A stretch of 64,000 nucleotides of DNA. Origin: Pseudooceanicola antarcticus (GTDB lineage: Bacteria > Pseudomonadota > Alphaproteobacteria > Rhodobacterales > Rhodobacteraceae). A program made the position numbers and the translations under genes. The stretch covers positions 372,001 to 436,000 of the forward strand of contig NZ_OBEA01000001.1 of assembly GCF_900215355.1 (NCBI RefSeq), read 5' to 3'. The notes beneath the pieces were generated by a model. That model was not told the origin of the DNA. It ran no database searches and saw only the letters and a list, made by a program, of their open reading frames with translations. Position 1 is the stretch's first letter, and each line of letters opens with the position of its first letter. Below, in pieces: positions 8,679 through 16,385 of the stretch.

Positions 8679-9617
8679 TCAGGGGGCTCCGCGCGGCGGG
8701 GCCCCTTTTGCCTTTCCCATCCCTCCATCGCCCATCTTGCCCGCTCCGCTCCCGCCGTGATCCGACGGATGCGCCTCGACATCGGCCCGTACCTGGGCAT
8801 GGGCGACAAGGGCGAAGATCAGCGTGCCGCCGATGACATTGCCCGCCAGCGTCGGCAGCCAGAACTCGCCCAGCACGGCGACCAGCCCCTCGTTGCCGAG
8901 GAAGACGAGGTAGAGCACCTCGACCGTGCCGGCGACAACGTGGGGGAAGTCCCCTAGCGAGATGATCCAGGTGGCGAGGAAGATCAGCGGCAACCGGGCC
9001 TGCGGCGCCGCCGCCATGGCCCAGACCAGCGTGGCGATCAGCCAGCCCGAGACGATGCCGCCGGCGAACATCTCGCCCGCGGGCTTGCCGATCAGGTGCA
9101 GCCCGATCTGCGCGAAGCTTTCCGAGGTCTCGGCATCGAAGAGCGGCATCCAGGCGAAAACCGCCGCGGCCACCGCACCGCCGATGGTATTGCCCGCCAG
9201 CACGATGCCCCAGAGCCGCAGCACCCGCCACAGCTTGGACAGGCGCGGCTGGGACATCAGCGGCAGCACCGGGGTGACGGTATTCTCGGTGAACAGCTGC
9301 TGCCCGGCACAGATGACGAAGATGAAGCCGACCGTGTAGCCCATGGCCTCGAAGAGAAAGCCGACCTCAGTCTCGGGCAGATGCGCATGCAGCAGGCCGC
9401 GCGCCATGAAGGAGGTCGCCATGGTGATGCCGCCCGCGATGGCGGACCACATCAGCGCCATGCCGTCGCGGTCCATCTCCTTCTCGCCGGCGCGGCGGAT
9501 CACCTCGTGGACGGCGGCGGCGGTCGAGGGCAGATGCGGCTCGAGCTCCTCGACATCGGCGGCGTCCGATTGCGGGGCCAGGTGGCCGGAGTCTCGGTCG
9601 TCGGAAAGATCGGTCAC
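8679..9617 (-). CDS. Formate/nitrite transporter (FNT) family channel
   Basis: A 312-residue membrane protein with the FNT pattern of about six membrane helices between residues 55 and 285. Diagnostic stretches are AGQQLFTENT, AGNTIGGAVAAAVFAW, GDFPHVVAGTVEVLYL and LAGNVIGGTLIFALVAH. FNT channels are pentameric and move formate, nitrite or hydrosulfide; the substrate cannot be assigned here. The N-terminal 50 residues are acidic and the C-terminus is a short basic Gly/Pro-rich tail encoded by the ilvE terminator hairpin, so the exact end may be under little protein-level constraint. Confidence 0.88.
   Translation of the reverse strand: MTDLSDDRDSGHLAPQSDAADVEELEPHLPSTAAAVHEVIRRAGEKEMDRDGMALMWSAIAGGITMATSFMARGLLHAHLPETEVGFLFEAMGYTVGFIFVICAGQQLFTENTVTPVLPLMSQPRLSKLWRVLRLWGIVLAGNTIGGAVAAAVFAWMPLFDAETSESFAQIGLHLIGKPAGEMFAGGIVSGWLIATLVWAMAAAPQARLPLIFLATWIISLGDFPHVVAGTVEVLYLVFLGNEGLVAVLGEFWLPTLAGNVIGGTLIFALVAHAQVRADVEAHPSDHGGSGAGKMGDGGMGKAKGAPPRGAP
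8681..8708 (+). terminator. Terminator of ilvE, embedded in the 3' end of the convergent FNT gene
   Basis: AGGGG at 8681-8685 pairs with CCCCT at 8702-8706, with a GC-rich imperfect inner stem, followed by TTTTG on the plus strand. It starts 34 bp after the ilvE stop and covers the last codons of the converging formate/nitrite channel gene. Confidence 0.6.
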
Positions 9618-9744
9618 GGCGGGCTCCAGTCACATCTGTTGTACAGATGGAACGCCCCCGGAGAGACCGGGTTCCGCCACGAGGCCGGGCCCGAAACGCG
9701 AAGGGGCGCCCCGCAGGACGCCCACTCTCGTACCGTGCGCCGGA

Positions 9745-11139
9745 TCAGGCGGCGACGAACAGCCCCTCGGCCTTCACCTTCTCGTAGGCCTCGTCGAGGC
9801 TGAGACGGGCGCGTTCGATCAGCGTATCGACTTCCTCGTTGGTGATCACCAGCGGCGGAGAGATGATCATCCGGTCGCCCACGTGGCGCATCACCAGGTT
9901 GTTGGCGAAGCAGCGCTCGCGCACCATGTAGCCCACCGTACCGGCAGGGGCGGCGAACTTGGCGCGGCTGGCCTTGTCCGGCGTCAGCGCAAGAGAGCCC
10001 ATGCCGCCAACGATGTTCGCCTCACCCACCATCGGGTGATCGGCGAGGCTTTGGAACTTTTCCTTCAGGTAGGGCGCGGTCTGGGCGCCGAAACGGGCCA
10101 CGACGCCCTCTTCCTCCAGGATGCGCAGGTTCTCCAGCGCGACGGCCGCCGCGACGGGGTGACCCGAGTAGGTATAGCCGTGGTTGAACTCGGTCGCGCC
10201 GATCACGGCGGCGACCTCGTCGGACAGGATCGAGCCACCGATGGGCTGGTACCCCGAGCTGAGACCCTTGGCGATGGTCATGATGTCGGGACGGATACCC
10301 ACGGTTTCAGAGCCGAACCACTTGCCGGTGCGCCCGAAGCCGCAGATCACCTCGTCCGCGATCAGCAGAATCTCGTACTTGTCGCAGATGCGCTGGATCT
10401 CGGGCCAGTAGGTCGCGGGCGGCACGATGACGCCACCGGCGCCCTGGATGGGCTCGGCGATGAAAGCCGCGACCTTGTCCTCGCCCAGCTCCAGGATGGC
10501 CTTCTCCAGCTGCTGCGCGCGCTCCAGGCCGAAGTCCTCGGGGGACATGTCGCCGCCTTCGTTCCACCAGTCGGGCTGGTCGATGTGGTGGATGCCGGGG
10601 ATCGGCAGACCGCCCTGGGCATGCATGCCCTTCATCCCGCCAAGCGAGCCCGAGCCCACGGAAGAGCCGTGATAGGCATTCCAGCGCGAGATGATCACCT
10701 GCTTCTCGGGCTTGCCCTTCTCGGCCCAGTAGGTGCGGACCAGGCGCAGGTTGGTGTCATTCGCCTCGGAACCCGAGGAGGAATACATCACGTGGTTCAG
10801 ATTGCCCGGCGCCAGCTCCGCCAGCTTCTTCGACAAGGCGATGACCGGCACATGGGTCGTCATGAAGAAGGTGTTGTAATAGGGCAGCTCGCGCATCTGC
10901 TGCGCGGCGACCTCGGCCAGCTCGTCGCGGCCATAGCCGATGTTGACGCACCACAGCCCCGCCATGGCGTCGAGAATGGTCTCGCCGTCGCTGTCGGTCA
11001 GCCAGCAGCCGTCGGCGCGGGTGATGACACGGGCGCCACGCTCTGCCAGCTCGGCCTGGGTGCTGAAGGGATGGACATGATGCGCCGCGTCCAGAGCCTG
11101 AAGCTCTGCCGTCGGCAGGTGGTTGCTGATCTTGTTCAT
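9745..11139 (-). CDS. Class III omega-aminotransferase, likely polyamine (putrescine) aminotransferase
   Basis: A 464-residue PLP-dependent class III aminotransferase. The usual landmarks are present: AMAGLWCVNIGYGRDEL, SSSGSEANDTN, WNAYHGSSVGSGSLGGMKGMH, ADEVICGFGRTGKWFG and the PLP lysine in TIAKGLSSGYQPIGG. The start is set at ATG 11139 (MNKISNHLP), 9 codons inside the longest frame, with GAGG upstream. It lies downstream of the GntR regulator on the same strand and beside a polyamine ABC operon. A SpuC-like role, moving an amino group from putrescine or a related diamine to pyruvate, is therefore the best inference. Other amine donors are possible, since this family is broad. Confidence 0.82.
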   Translation of the reverse strand: MNKISNHLPTAELQALDAAHHVHPFSTQAELAERGARVITRADGCWLTDSDGETILDAMAGLWCVNIGYGRDELAEVAAQQMRELPYYNTFFMTTHVPVIALSKKLAELAPGNLNHVMYSSSGSEANDTNLRLVRTYWAEKGKPEKQVIISRWNAYHGSSVGSGSLGGMKGMHAQGGLPIPGIHHIDQPDWWNEGGDMSPEDFGLERAQQLEKAILELGEDKVAAFIAEPIQGAGGVIVPPATYWPEIQRICDKYEILLIADEVICGFGRTGKWFGSETVGIRPDIMTIAKGLSSGYQPIGGSILSDEVAAVIGATEFNHGYTYSGHPVAAAVALENLRILEEEGVVARFGAQTAPYLKEKFQSLADHPMVGEANIVGGMGSLALTPDKASRAKFAAPAGTVGYMVRERCFANNLVMRHVGDRMIISPPLVITNEEVDTLIERARLSLDEAYEKVKAEGLFVAA

Positions 11140-11187
11140 GCTGGAATCCTCGAACTCCGCCCGCAAAGGGCGCTCGAATCCAGAATA

Positions 11188-11202
11188 TGATCAAATTGAT
11201 CA
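11188..11202. promoter_or_regulatory. Perfect palindrome before the aminotransferase gene, candidate GntR operator
   Basis: TGATCAAATTGATCA is a perfect 15-bp palindrome with a single central base, located between the GntR gene (end 11225) and the aminotransferase start at 11139. The core TTGATCAA / TGATCA also occurs in the palindrome upstream of potF. FadR-subfamily GntR proteins bind short palindromes of this size, so it is a good candidate site for the adjacent regulator. Confidence 0.55.
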
Positions 11203-11224
11203 GTGTCAATCGAATCGCGGCACT

Positions 11225-11929
11225 TCAGAGCGCGCGAAGGATCATCTCCATTCCCTGCTCCAGATCGCCCTGCATGGCGCGGGCAGCGCCCTCTCCATCG
11301 CCTGTTTTCAGGGCGGAAAGAAGATCCTTGTGCATGTCCGGCAGGTTCCGCGTGCCGAAGGCGCCGCAGACCACGCGCAGCGAGGGACCGAAGCGCAGCC
11401 AGAGCCCCTCGACCAGCTCGGCCAGGATCGGCGCCTCGGCGATACGGTTCAGATCAGAGTGGAAACGGTGGTTCTCGACCAGGTAGTCATGCACGTTTCC
11501 GCGCCGGATGGCGTCGTCCAGCGCCATGTCGATTCGCTCCAGCGCGGCCACGTCGCGCGGCGTGATCCGGGCGCAGGCACGGCGCGCCAGCTCGGGCTCG
11601 AGGCCCCGGCGGGCGGTCAGAAGCTGCTCGATCTCGGATTGGCCAAGCTGGGGGACGGAAATCCGCCGATTGCCGCGAAACTCGAGCGCACCCTCGGCCA
11701 TCAGCCGGCGCAGCGCCTCTCTCACCGGGGTCATCCCGGCGCCGAGCTCGGCCACCAGCCCCTGGATCGTCACCGCCTGCCCAGGCTCGAACTGGCCAAA
11801 GAGCACACGGGCCCGGAGGGTCCGATAGACCACTTCATGGGCGGGCAAACCCGCCCCCTGCCGCTCGTTCTGCGCCTCCTGGGGGGTGATCCCGCCAGAT
11901 GTGGCCTCTGCTGCCTGCAAATTACTCAC
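11225..11929 (-). CDS. GntR-family (FadR/FCD subfamily) transcriptional regulator
   Basis: A 234-residue regulator. The winged helix spans about residues 25-90 (VYRTLRARVLFGQFEPGQAV, ELGAGMTPVREALRRLMAEG, and a recognition-wing end at FRGNRRISVPQL). The C-terminal FCD ligand domain is all-helical, with metal-ligand-like positions in ENHRFHSDLNRIA. The start is a GTG at 11929; no ATG is available nearby. It lies between the aminotransferase and the divergent polyamine importer, and TGATCA-type palindromes occur on both sides of it. It most likely senses a polyamine or a catabolite and controls both flanking transcription units. Confidence 0.85.
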   Translation of the reverse strand: MSNLQAAEATSGGITPQEAQNERQGAGLPAHEVVYRTLRARVLFGQFEPGQAVTIQGLVAELGAGMTPVREALRRLMAEGALEFRGNRRISVPQLGQSEIEQLLTARRGLEPELARRACARITPRDVAALERIDMALDDAIRRGNVHDYLVENHRFHSDLNRIAEAPILAELVEGLWLRFGPSLRVVCGAFGTRNLPDMHKDLLSALKTGDGEGAARAMQGDLEQGMEMILRAL

Positions 11930-11979
11930 CTCGGACCAAACCTCCGTTCTCGCAGGCCATCTTGCACGGCTTCCGGCCG

Positions 11980-11997
11980 CATGAAAACATCTTCATG
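11980..11997. promoter_or_regulatory. Inverted repeat in the gntR-potF divergent promoter region
   Basis: CATGAA and TTCATG form 6-bp arms around a 6-bp centre (AACATC). The site lies 50 bp from the GntR start and 80 bp from the potF start. It could be an operator, but arms this short can arise by chance. Confidence 0.35.
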
Positions 11998-12008
11998 TTG
12001 CCAGAAGC

Positions 12009-12032
12009 CCTGGTTTTTGATCAAAATCCAGG
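12009..12032. promoter_or_regulatory. 24-bp palindrome upstream of potF, candidate GntR operator
   Basis: CCTGG-TTTTTGATCAAAAT-CCAGG is a 24-bp palindrome with one mismatched pair (14 against 27 within the 12000s), centred on TGATCA. It lies 47 bp upstream of the potF ATG in an AT-rich patch, where it could also overlap promoter elements. The central TTGATCAA is shared with the palindrome before the aminotransferase gene at 11188. Confidence 0.6.
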
Positions 12033-12078
12033 GGCGAGGGGCGAAAGACCCCGAAATACGCAAACGGGAGAGTATATC

Positions 12079-13167
12079 ATGAAGACGATTCTTGGCCTCA
12101 CGGCCGCGACCCTCGCGCTTGGAGCCGTCATGGCCCAGGCTGAAGAGGTCCATGTCTACAACTGGTCCGACTACATCGACGAAGAGCTCCTGTCGAAGTT
12201 CGAGGAAGAAACCGGCATCAAGCTGGTCTACGATGTCTTCGACAGCAACGAGCTGCTCGAGACCAAGATGCTGGCCGGCGGCTCCGGTTACGACGTCGTC
12301 GTTCCCACCGGCACCTTCCTGCAGCGCCAGATCATGGCCGGCGCCTTCCAGCCGCTGGACAAGTCCAAGCTGCCGAACCTGGAAAACATGTGGGACGTGA
12401 TCGAAAAGCGGACCGATGTCTACGATCCCGGCCACGAGTATTCGATCAACTACATGTGGGGCACCACCGGCCTCGGCGTGAACGTCGGCAAGGTCCAGGA
12501 GATCCTGGGCGAGGACGCGCCGATGAACTCGCTGTCGCTGATCTTCGATCCGGCCAACGCCGAGAAGCTGGCCGAATGCGGCATCATGATGCTCGACGCC
12601 CCGACCGAGACGGTGCCCGCCGCGCTGACCTATGCCGGCTGGGACAACCCCGACGACAAGTCCGACGAGGCCCTGGCCAAGGCACAGGAAGTGCTGACCG
12701 CCGTGCGTCCCTTCATCCAGAAGTACCACAGCTCGGAATACATCAACGCGCTGGCCAATGGCGATGTCTGCGTCGCGCTCGGCTGGTCCGGCGACGTGCT
12801 GATCGCCCGTGACCGTGCCGCCGAGGCCGACAACGGTGTCGAGGTGGGATACTACATCCCCACCGAGGGTGCGCTGATGTGGTTCGACATGATGGCGATC
12901 CCGGTCGATGCCCCGAACCCCGAGGCGGCGCATACCTTCCTGAACTTCATCATGGATGCGCAGAACATGGCCGCGGCGTCGAACTACGTCTACTACGCCA
13001 ACGGCAACAAGGCCTCCCAGGAATACCTCATCGAGGACGTGATCGGCGACAACGCCATCTACCCCGACGAGGCGACGCTGGAGAACCTCTACACGGTCAC
13101 GCCCTTCGACCTGCGCTCTCAGCGCAAGCTGACCAAGCTCTGGACCGAGGTGAAGTCGGGTCTCTGA
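12079..13167 (+). CDS. potF: Polyamine ABC transporter, periplasmic substrate-binding protein (PotF/SpuD type)
   Basis: A 362-residue secreted binding protein. The start at ATG 12079 gives a clean Sec signal peptide (MKTILGLTAATLALGAVMAQA) followed by EEVHVYNWSDYIDEELL, the hallmark N-terminus of PotD/PotF proteins. An upstream frame extension lacks the signal peptide and is rejected. Later motifs (YMWGTTGLGVN, ALGWSGDVLIA, PTEGALMWFDMMAIP) fit the polyamine-binding subfamily, including aromatic and acidic residues that contact the diamine. It is the first gene of a potF-potG-potH-potI-oxidase transcription unit. Confidence 0.93.
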   Translation: MKTILGLTAATLALGAVMAQAEEVHVYNWSDYIDEELLSKFEEETGIKLVYDVFDSNELLETKMLAGGSGYDVVVPTGTFLQRQIMAGAFQPLDKSKLPNLENMWDVIEKRTDVYDPGHEYSINYMWGTTGLGVNVGKVQEILGEDAPMNSLSLIFDPANAEKLAECGIMMLDAPTETVPAALTYAGWDNPDDKSDEALAKAQEVLTAVRPFIQKYHSSEYINALANGDVCVALGWSGDVLIARDRAAEADNGVEVGYYIPTEGALMWFDMMAIPVDAPNPEAAHTFLNFIMDAQNMAAASNYVYYANGNKASQEYLIEDVIGDNAIYPDEATLENLYTVTPFDLRSQRKLTKLWTEVKSGL

Positions 13168-13241
13168 TCCCGCCTCGCCATCCTTCCCGCGCCATGCCCC
13201 CATGGCGCGGGATCACTCATGCCTAGGAGCCCGGCCCGCGC

Positions 13242-14363
13242 ATGCCCCAGACCGTCTTTGCCCCCTGGGAAGATCCCGAGGAGAAGCCGCTGATCCGCTT
13301 CCAGAACGTCACCAAGAAATTCGGTGACTTCACGGCGATCCACAATATCGACCTCGATATCTACACCCGCGAGTTCTTCGCTCTCCTGGGCCCCTCGGGC
13401 TGCGGCAAGACCACCCTGATGCGGATGCTGGCAGGCTTCGAGACGCCCACCTCGGGCAAGATCCTGCTGGGCGGAGAGGACATCGCCGCGACGCCGCCGA
13501 ACAAGCGCCCGGTGAACATGATGTTCCAGAGCTACGCGCTGTTTCCGCATCTGTCGGTCTGGGACAACATCGCCTTCGGCCTGAAGCGCGAGGGCCGCGA
13601 CAAGAGCGATATCGAAACCCGCGTCGCCGACATGATGCGCCTGACCCGGCTCGAGAAATTCGCCCGCCGCAAGCCGCACCAGCTTTCGGGTGGCCAGCGC
13701 CAGCGCGTGGCCCTGGCCCGTTCGCTCGCCAAGGCGCCGAAACTGCTGTTGCTCGATGAACCGCTCGGCGCGCTCGACAAGAAGCTGCGCGAGGAAACCC
13801 AGTTCGAGCTGATGGACATCCAGGAGAAGACCGGCACCACCTTCGTCATCGTCACCCACGACCAGGAAGAGGCGATGACCGTCGCCTCCCGCGTGGCGGT
13901 GATGGACGAGGGCCAGCTCGTGCAGGTCTCGACCCCCGACCGGATCTACGAGAACCCGAACTCGGTCTACGTGGCCGATTTCATCGGCGACGTGAACATC
14001 ATCAAGGGCAGCGCCAGCCAGTCCGGCGACAAGGTGCTGGTCAGCTGGGCCGAGGGCGCTTCGCCGCTCGTCGCCACCTCGACCGCCCTGCTGCAGAAGG
14101 ACCAGACCTGCTACCTGGCCATCCGCCCCGAGAAGATCACCATCTCTTCCGAAGAGCCCGAGACCAGCAACAAGGTCCATGGCGAGATCATCGACATCGG
14201 CTACCTGGGCAATATCTCGACCTACCACGTCAAGCTGCCGACCGGAGAGATGATCAAGGCTCAGTCCACCAACACCCGTCGCATCTCGCGCCGCAATTTC
14301 ACCTGGGAAGACAAGGTCTGGCTCAGCTGGTCCGACACCGCCGCCGTGGTGCTGGAGCGGTGA
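13242..14363 (+). CDS. potG: Polyamine ABC transporter ATP-binding protein
   Basis: A 373-residue ABC ATPase. Walker A is GPSGCGKTT near residue 50, the Q-loop is MMFQSYALFPHLSVWDN, the signature is LSGGQRQRVALARSLA, Walker B is LLLLDEPLGALD, and the switch histidine is in VTHDQEEAM. The C-terminal TOBE-type domain includes LAIRPEKITI. It powers the PotHI channel fed by PotF. An AGGAG lies 12 bp before the ATG, a rather long spacing. It is separated from potH by about 300 bp of palindromic repeats, which is unusual inside an ABC operon. Confidence 0.94.
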   Translation: MPQTVFAPWEDPEEKPLIRFQNVTKKFGDFTAIHNIDLDIYTREFFALLGPSGCGKTTLMRMLAGFETPTSGKILLGGEDIAATPPNKRPVNMMFQSYALFPHLSVWDNIAFGLKREGRDKSDIETRVADMMRLTRLEKFARRKPHQLSGGQRQRVALARSLAKAPKLLLLDEPLGALDKKLREETQFELMDIQEKTGTTFVIVTHDQEEAMTVASRVAVMDEGQLVQVSTPDRIYENPNSVYVADFIGDVNIIKGSASQSGDKVLVSWAEGASPLVATSTALLQKDQTCYLAIRPEKITISSEEPETSNKVHGEIIDIGYLGNISTYHVKLPTGEMIKAQSTNTRRISRRNFTWEDKVWLSWSDTAAVVLER

Positions 14364-14389
14364 GCGTGCGCAGGCCCATCCCGCTGGAC

Positions 14390-14631
14390 GACCGGCACGC
14401 CGGTCAGCGGGGGCTCTGCCCCCGGTCGGGCAAGCCCGACTCCCCCGGAGGTATTTCCAGCCTGGTGATGCAGCGGGACATGGCCCGGAAGGGCGGCCTC
14501 GTTTTGCCACAGGCGTTTGCACGCTCTCACTGGGAAAGTAGGCCGCTTCGGGGGCACGACCTGTTCCATCACCAGGCCGAAAATACCTCCGGGGGGAGTC
14601 TCCGGCACGGAGACGGGGGGCAGCGCCCCCC
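14390..14631. repeat. Inverted pair of composite palindromic modules between potG and potH
   Basis: This gap holds no gene. Two 30-31-bp cores face each other at 14441-14470 and 14567-14597 and match in inverted orientation except for a few positions (TCCCCCGGAGGTATTTCCAG-type arm). The symmetry continues inward to about 14499 and 14540 around a 40-nt loop. Outward from each core comes a perfect 7-bp hairpin: GTCGGGC-AA-GCCCGAC at 14425-14440 on the left, GTCTCCG-GCA-CGGAGAC at 14598-14614 on the right. Beyond these lie G/C hairpins GGGGGC-TCT-GCCCCC at 14409-14423 and GGGGGGC-AGC-GCCCCCC at 14615-14631. An extra hairpin GACCGGC-AC-GCCGGTC is at 14390-14405. A third copy of the module is at 48311-48375. 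The layout resembles an inverted REP doublet. Confidence 0.8.
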
Positions 14632-14667
14632 CGCCCCCCTCGGCACGAGCACCAGCGGAGGCATCCC

Positions 14668-15558
14668 ATGCGCCGCCTGATCCTGATCGCCCTTCCCTAT
14701 CTCTGGCTGCTGGCGCTCTTCCTGGTGCCCTTCCTGATCGTCGTGAAGATCTCGCTGTCGGACGTGGCGCTGGCGCGCCCGCCCTATCTGCCGCAGGTCG
14801 ATTTCGCCGCCGGCTGGGCCGGGTTGAAGGACTTCTTCTCTCAACTCGACTTCGAGAACTTCGCCTTCCTGGCCTCGGATGACCTTTACTGGCGCGCCTA
14901 CCTGTCGTCGCTGAAGATCGCGCTGATCTCGACCGTGCTGACGCTGCTGGTGGGCTACCCCATCTCCTATGCCATGGCCTCGGCCGCGCCCGAGTGGCGC
15001 CCGACGCTGATGATGCTGGTGATCCTGCCCTTCTGGACCTCCTTCCTGATCCGCGTCTATTCCTGGATGGGTATCCTCAGCCAGAACGGCATCCTCAACA
15101 GCTTCCTGCTGTGGACCGGGCTGATCAGCGAGCCGCTGACCATCATGAACACCGAGATCGCGGTCTATATCGGTATCGTCTATACCTACCTGCCCTTCAT
15201 GATCCTGCCGATCTACGCCACGCTCGAGAAGCTGGATGTCTCGCTGATCGAGGCGGCCGAGGACCTGGGCTGCTCGCGCGCTTCGGCCTTCTGGCTGGTC
15301 ACCATTCCGCTGTCGCGGCCCGGCATCATCGCCGGCTGCTTCCTGGTCTTCATCCCTGCCCTCGGCGAATTCGTCATCCCCTCGCTGCTTGGCGGCTCGG
15401 GCACGCTGATGATCGGCAAGGTGCTGTGGGAAGAGTTCTTCAACAACCGTGACTGGCCCGTGGCCTCGGCGGTGGCCGTGGTGCTGCTGCTGATCCTGAT
15501 CATCCCCATCGTGCTCTTCCAGCGCAACGAGCAGAAGAACCGGGAGGCCGGCAAATGA
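14668..15558 (+). CDS. potH: Polyamine ABC transporter permease
   Basis: A 296-residue inner-membrane permease with about six helices. The EAA-type loop that docks the ATPase is visible as EAAEDLGCSRASAFWLVTIP, and the N-terminal RLILIALPYLWLLALFLVPF is the first membrane segment. It is the PotB/PotH type subunit by order and by the VPFLIVVKISLSD start. GGAGG six bases before the ATG supports the start. The stop overlaps the potI start in ATGA at 15555-15558. Confidence 0.93.
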   Translation: MRRLILIALPYLWLLALFLVPFLIVVKISLSDVALARPPYLPQVDFAAGWAGLKDFFSQLDFENFAFLASDDLYWRAYLSSLKIALISTVLTLLVGYPISYAMASAAPEWRPTLMMLVILPFWTSFLIRVYSWMGILSQNGILNSFLLWTGLISEPLTIMNTEIAVYIGIVYTYLPFMILPIYATLEKLDVSLIEAAEDLGCSRASAFWLVTIPLSRPGIIAGCFLVFIPALGEFVIPSLLGGSGTLMIGKVLWEEFFNNRDWPVASAVAVVLLLILIIPIVLFQRNEQKNREAGK

Positions 15559-16376
15559 GACGGATGAGCGCTTTCAACGTGGTCTCGCTGACCTTCGGCC
15601 TGGCCTTCCTCTACCTGCCGATGCTGATCCTGGTGATCTACAGCTTCAACGCCTCGAAGCTGGTCACCGTCTGGGCCGGCTTCTCGACCCGCTGGTACGG
15701 AGAGCTGATCCGCAACGAGGCCTTCCTCGACGCCGCCCTGGTGACGCTGAAGGTCGGGCTGATCTCTTCGACCATCGCCACGGTGCTGGGCACCATGGCG
15801 GCCTGGATCCTGGTGCGCTCGGGACGTTTCCTGGGGCGGACGCTGTTTTCCGGCATGATCTACGCGCCGCTCGTCATGCCCGAAGTGATCACCGGCCTGT
15901 CGCTGCTTCTGCTCTTCATCGGCATCGGGCTGGATCGTGGCGTGCTGACCATCGTGCTGGCCCATACCACCTTCTCGATGTGCTACGTCTCGGTGGTGGT
16001 CTCCTCGCGGCTGGCCTCCTTCGACATCTCGCTGGAGGAAGCGGCGCTGGACCTCGGCTGCACCCCCTGGCAGAGCTTCCGGCTGGTCACCCTGCCGATC
16101 ATCGCGCCGGCGGTGGTCTCGGGCTGGCTGCTGGCCTTCACCCTGTCGCTGGATGACCTGGTGATCGCCTCCTTCGCCGCCGGCCCCTCGTCGACCACGC
16201 TGCCGATGAAGATCTTCTCGGCCGTGCGCCTCGGGGTCTCGCCCGAGATCAACGCGCTCTCGACCATCATGATCGGCATCGTGGCCATCGGCGTGATCAT
16301 CTTCTCCCTGGCCTCGAAGCGGGCCTCGGTGCGGCAGATGCAGGAAGAGCGTGACGCGGTACGGGACGAAGCCTAA
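15555..16376 (+). CDS. potI: Polyamine ABC transporter permease
   Basis: A 273-residue permease of the PotC/PotI type. It shows the PotC-like opening FLYLPMLILVIYSFNASKL and the ATPase-docking loop EEAALDLGCTPWQSFRLVTLP, followed by LDDLVIASFAAGP, a conserved stretch in polyamine and Fe/spermidine permeases. It is translationally coupled to potH through a 4-nt overlap and is followed after 9 bp by the oxidase gene, so the three are one transcript. Confidence 0.93.
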   Translation: MRRMSAFNVVSLTFGLAFLYLPMLILVIYSFNASKLVTVWAGFSTRWYGELIRNEAFLDAALVTLKVGLISSTIATVLGTMAAWILVRSGRFLGRTLFSGMIYAPLVMPEVITGLSLLLLFIGIGLDRGVLTIVLAHTTFSMCYVSVVVSSRLASFDISLEEAALDLGCTPWQSFRLVTLPIIAPAVVSGWLLAFTLSLDDLVIASFAAGPSSTTLPMKIFSAVRLGVSPEINALSTIMIGIVAIGVIIFSLASKRASVRQMQEERDAVRDEA

Positions 16377-16385
16377 AGACCTCTC

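Noticed and set aside
14441-14597. The inverted pair as a classical MITE or IS remnant
   Set aside because: No transposase fragment and no clear target-site duplication were seen, and the third copy is a singlet half, which fits a REP-like element better.
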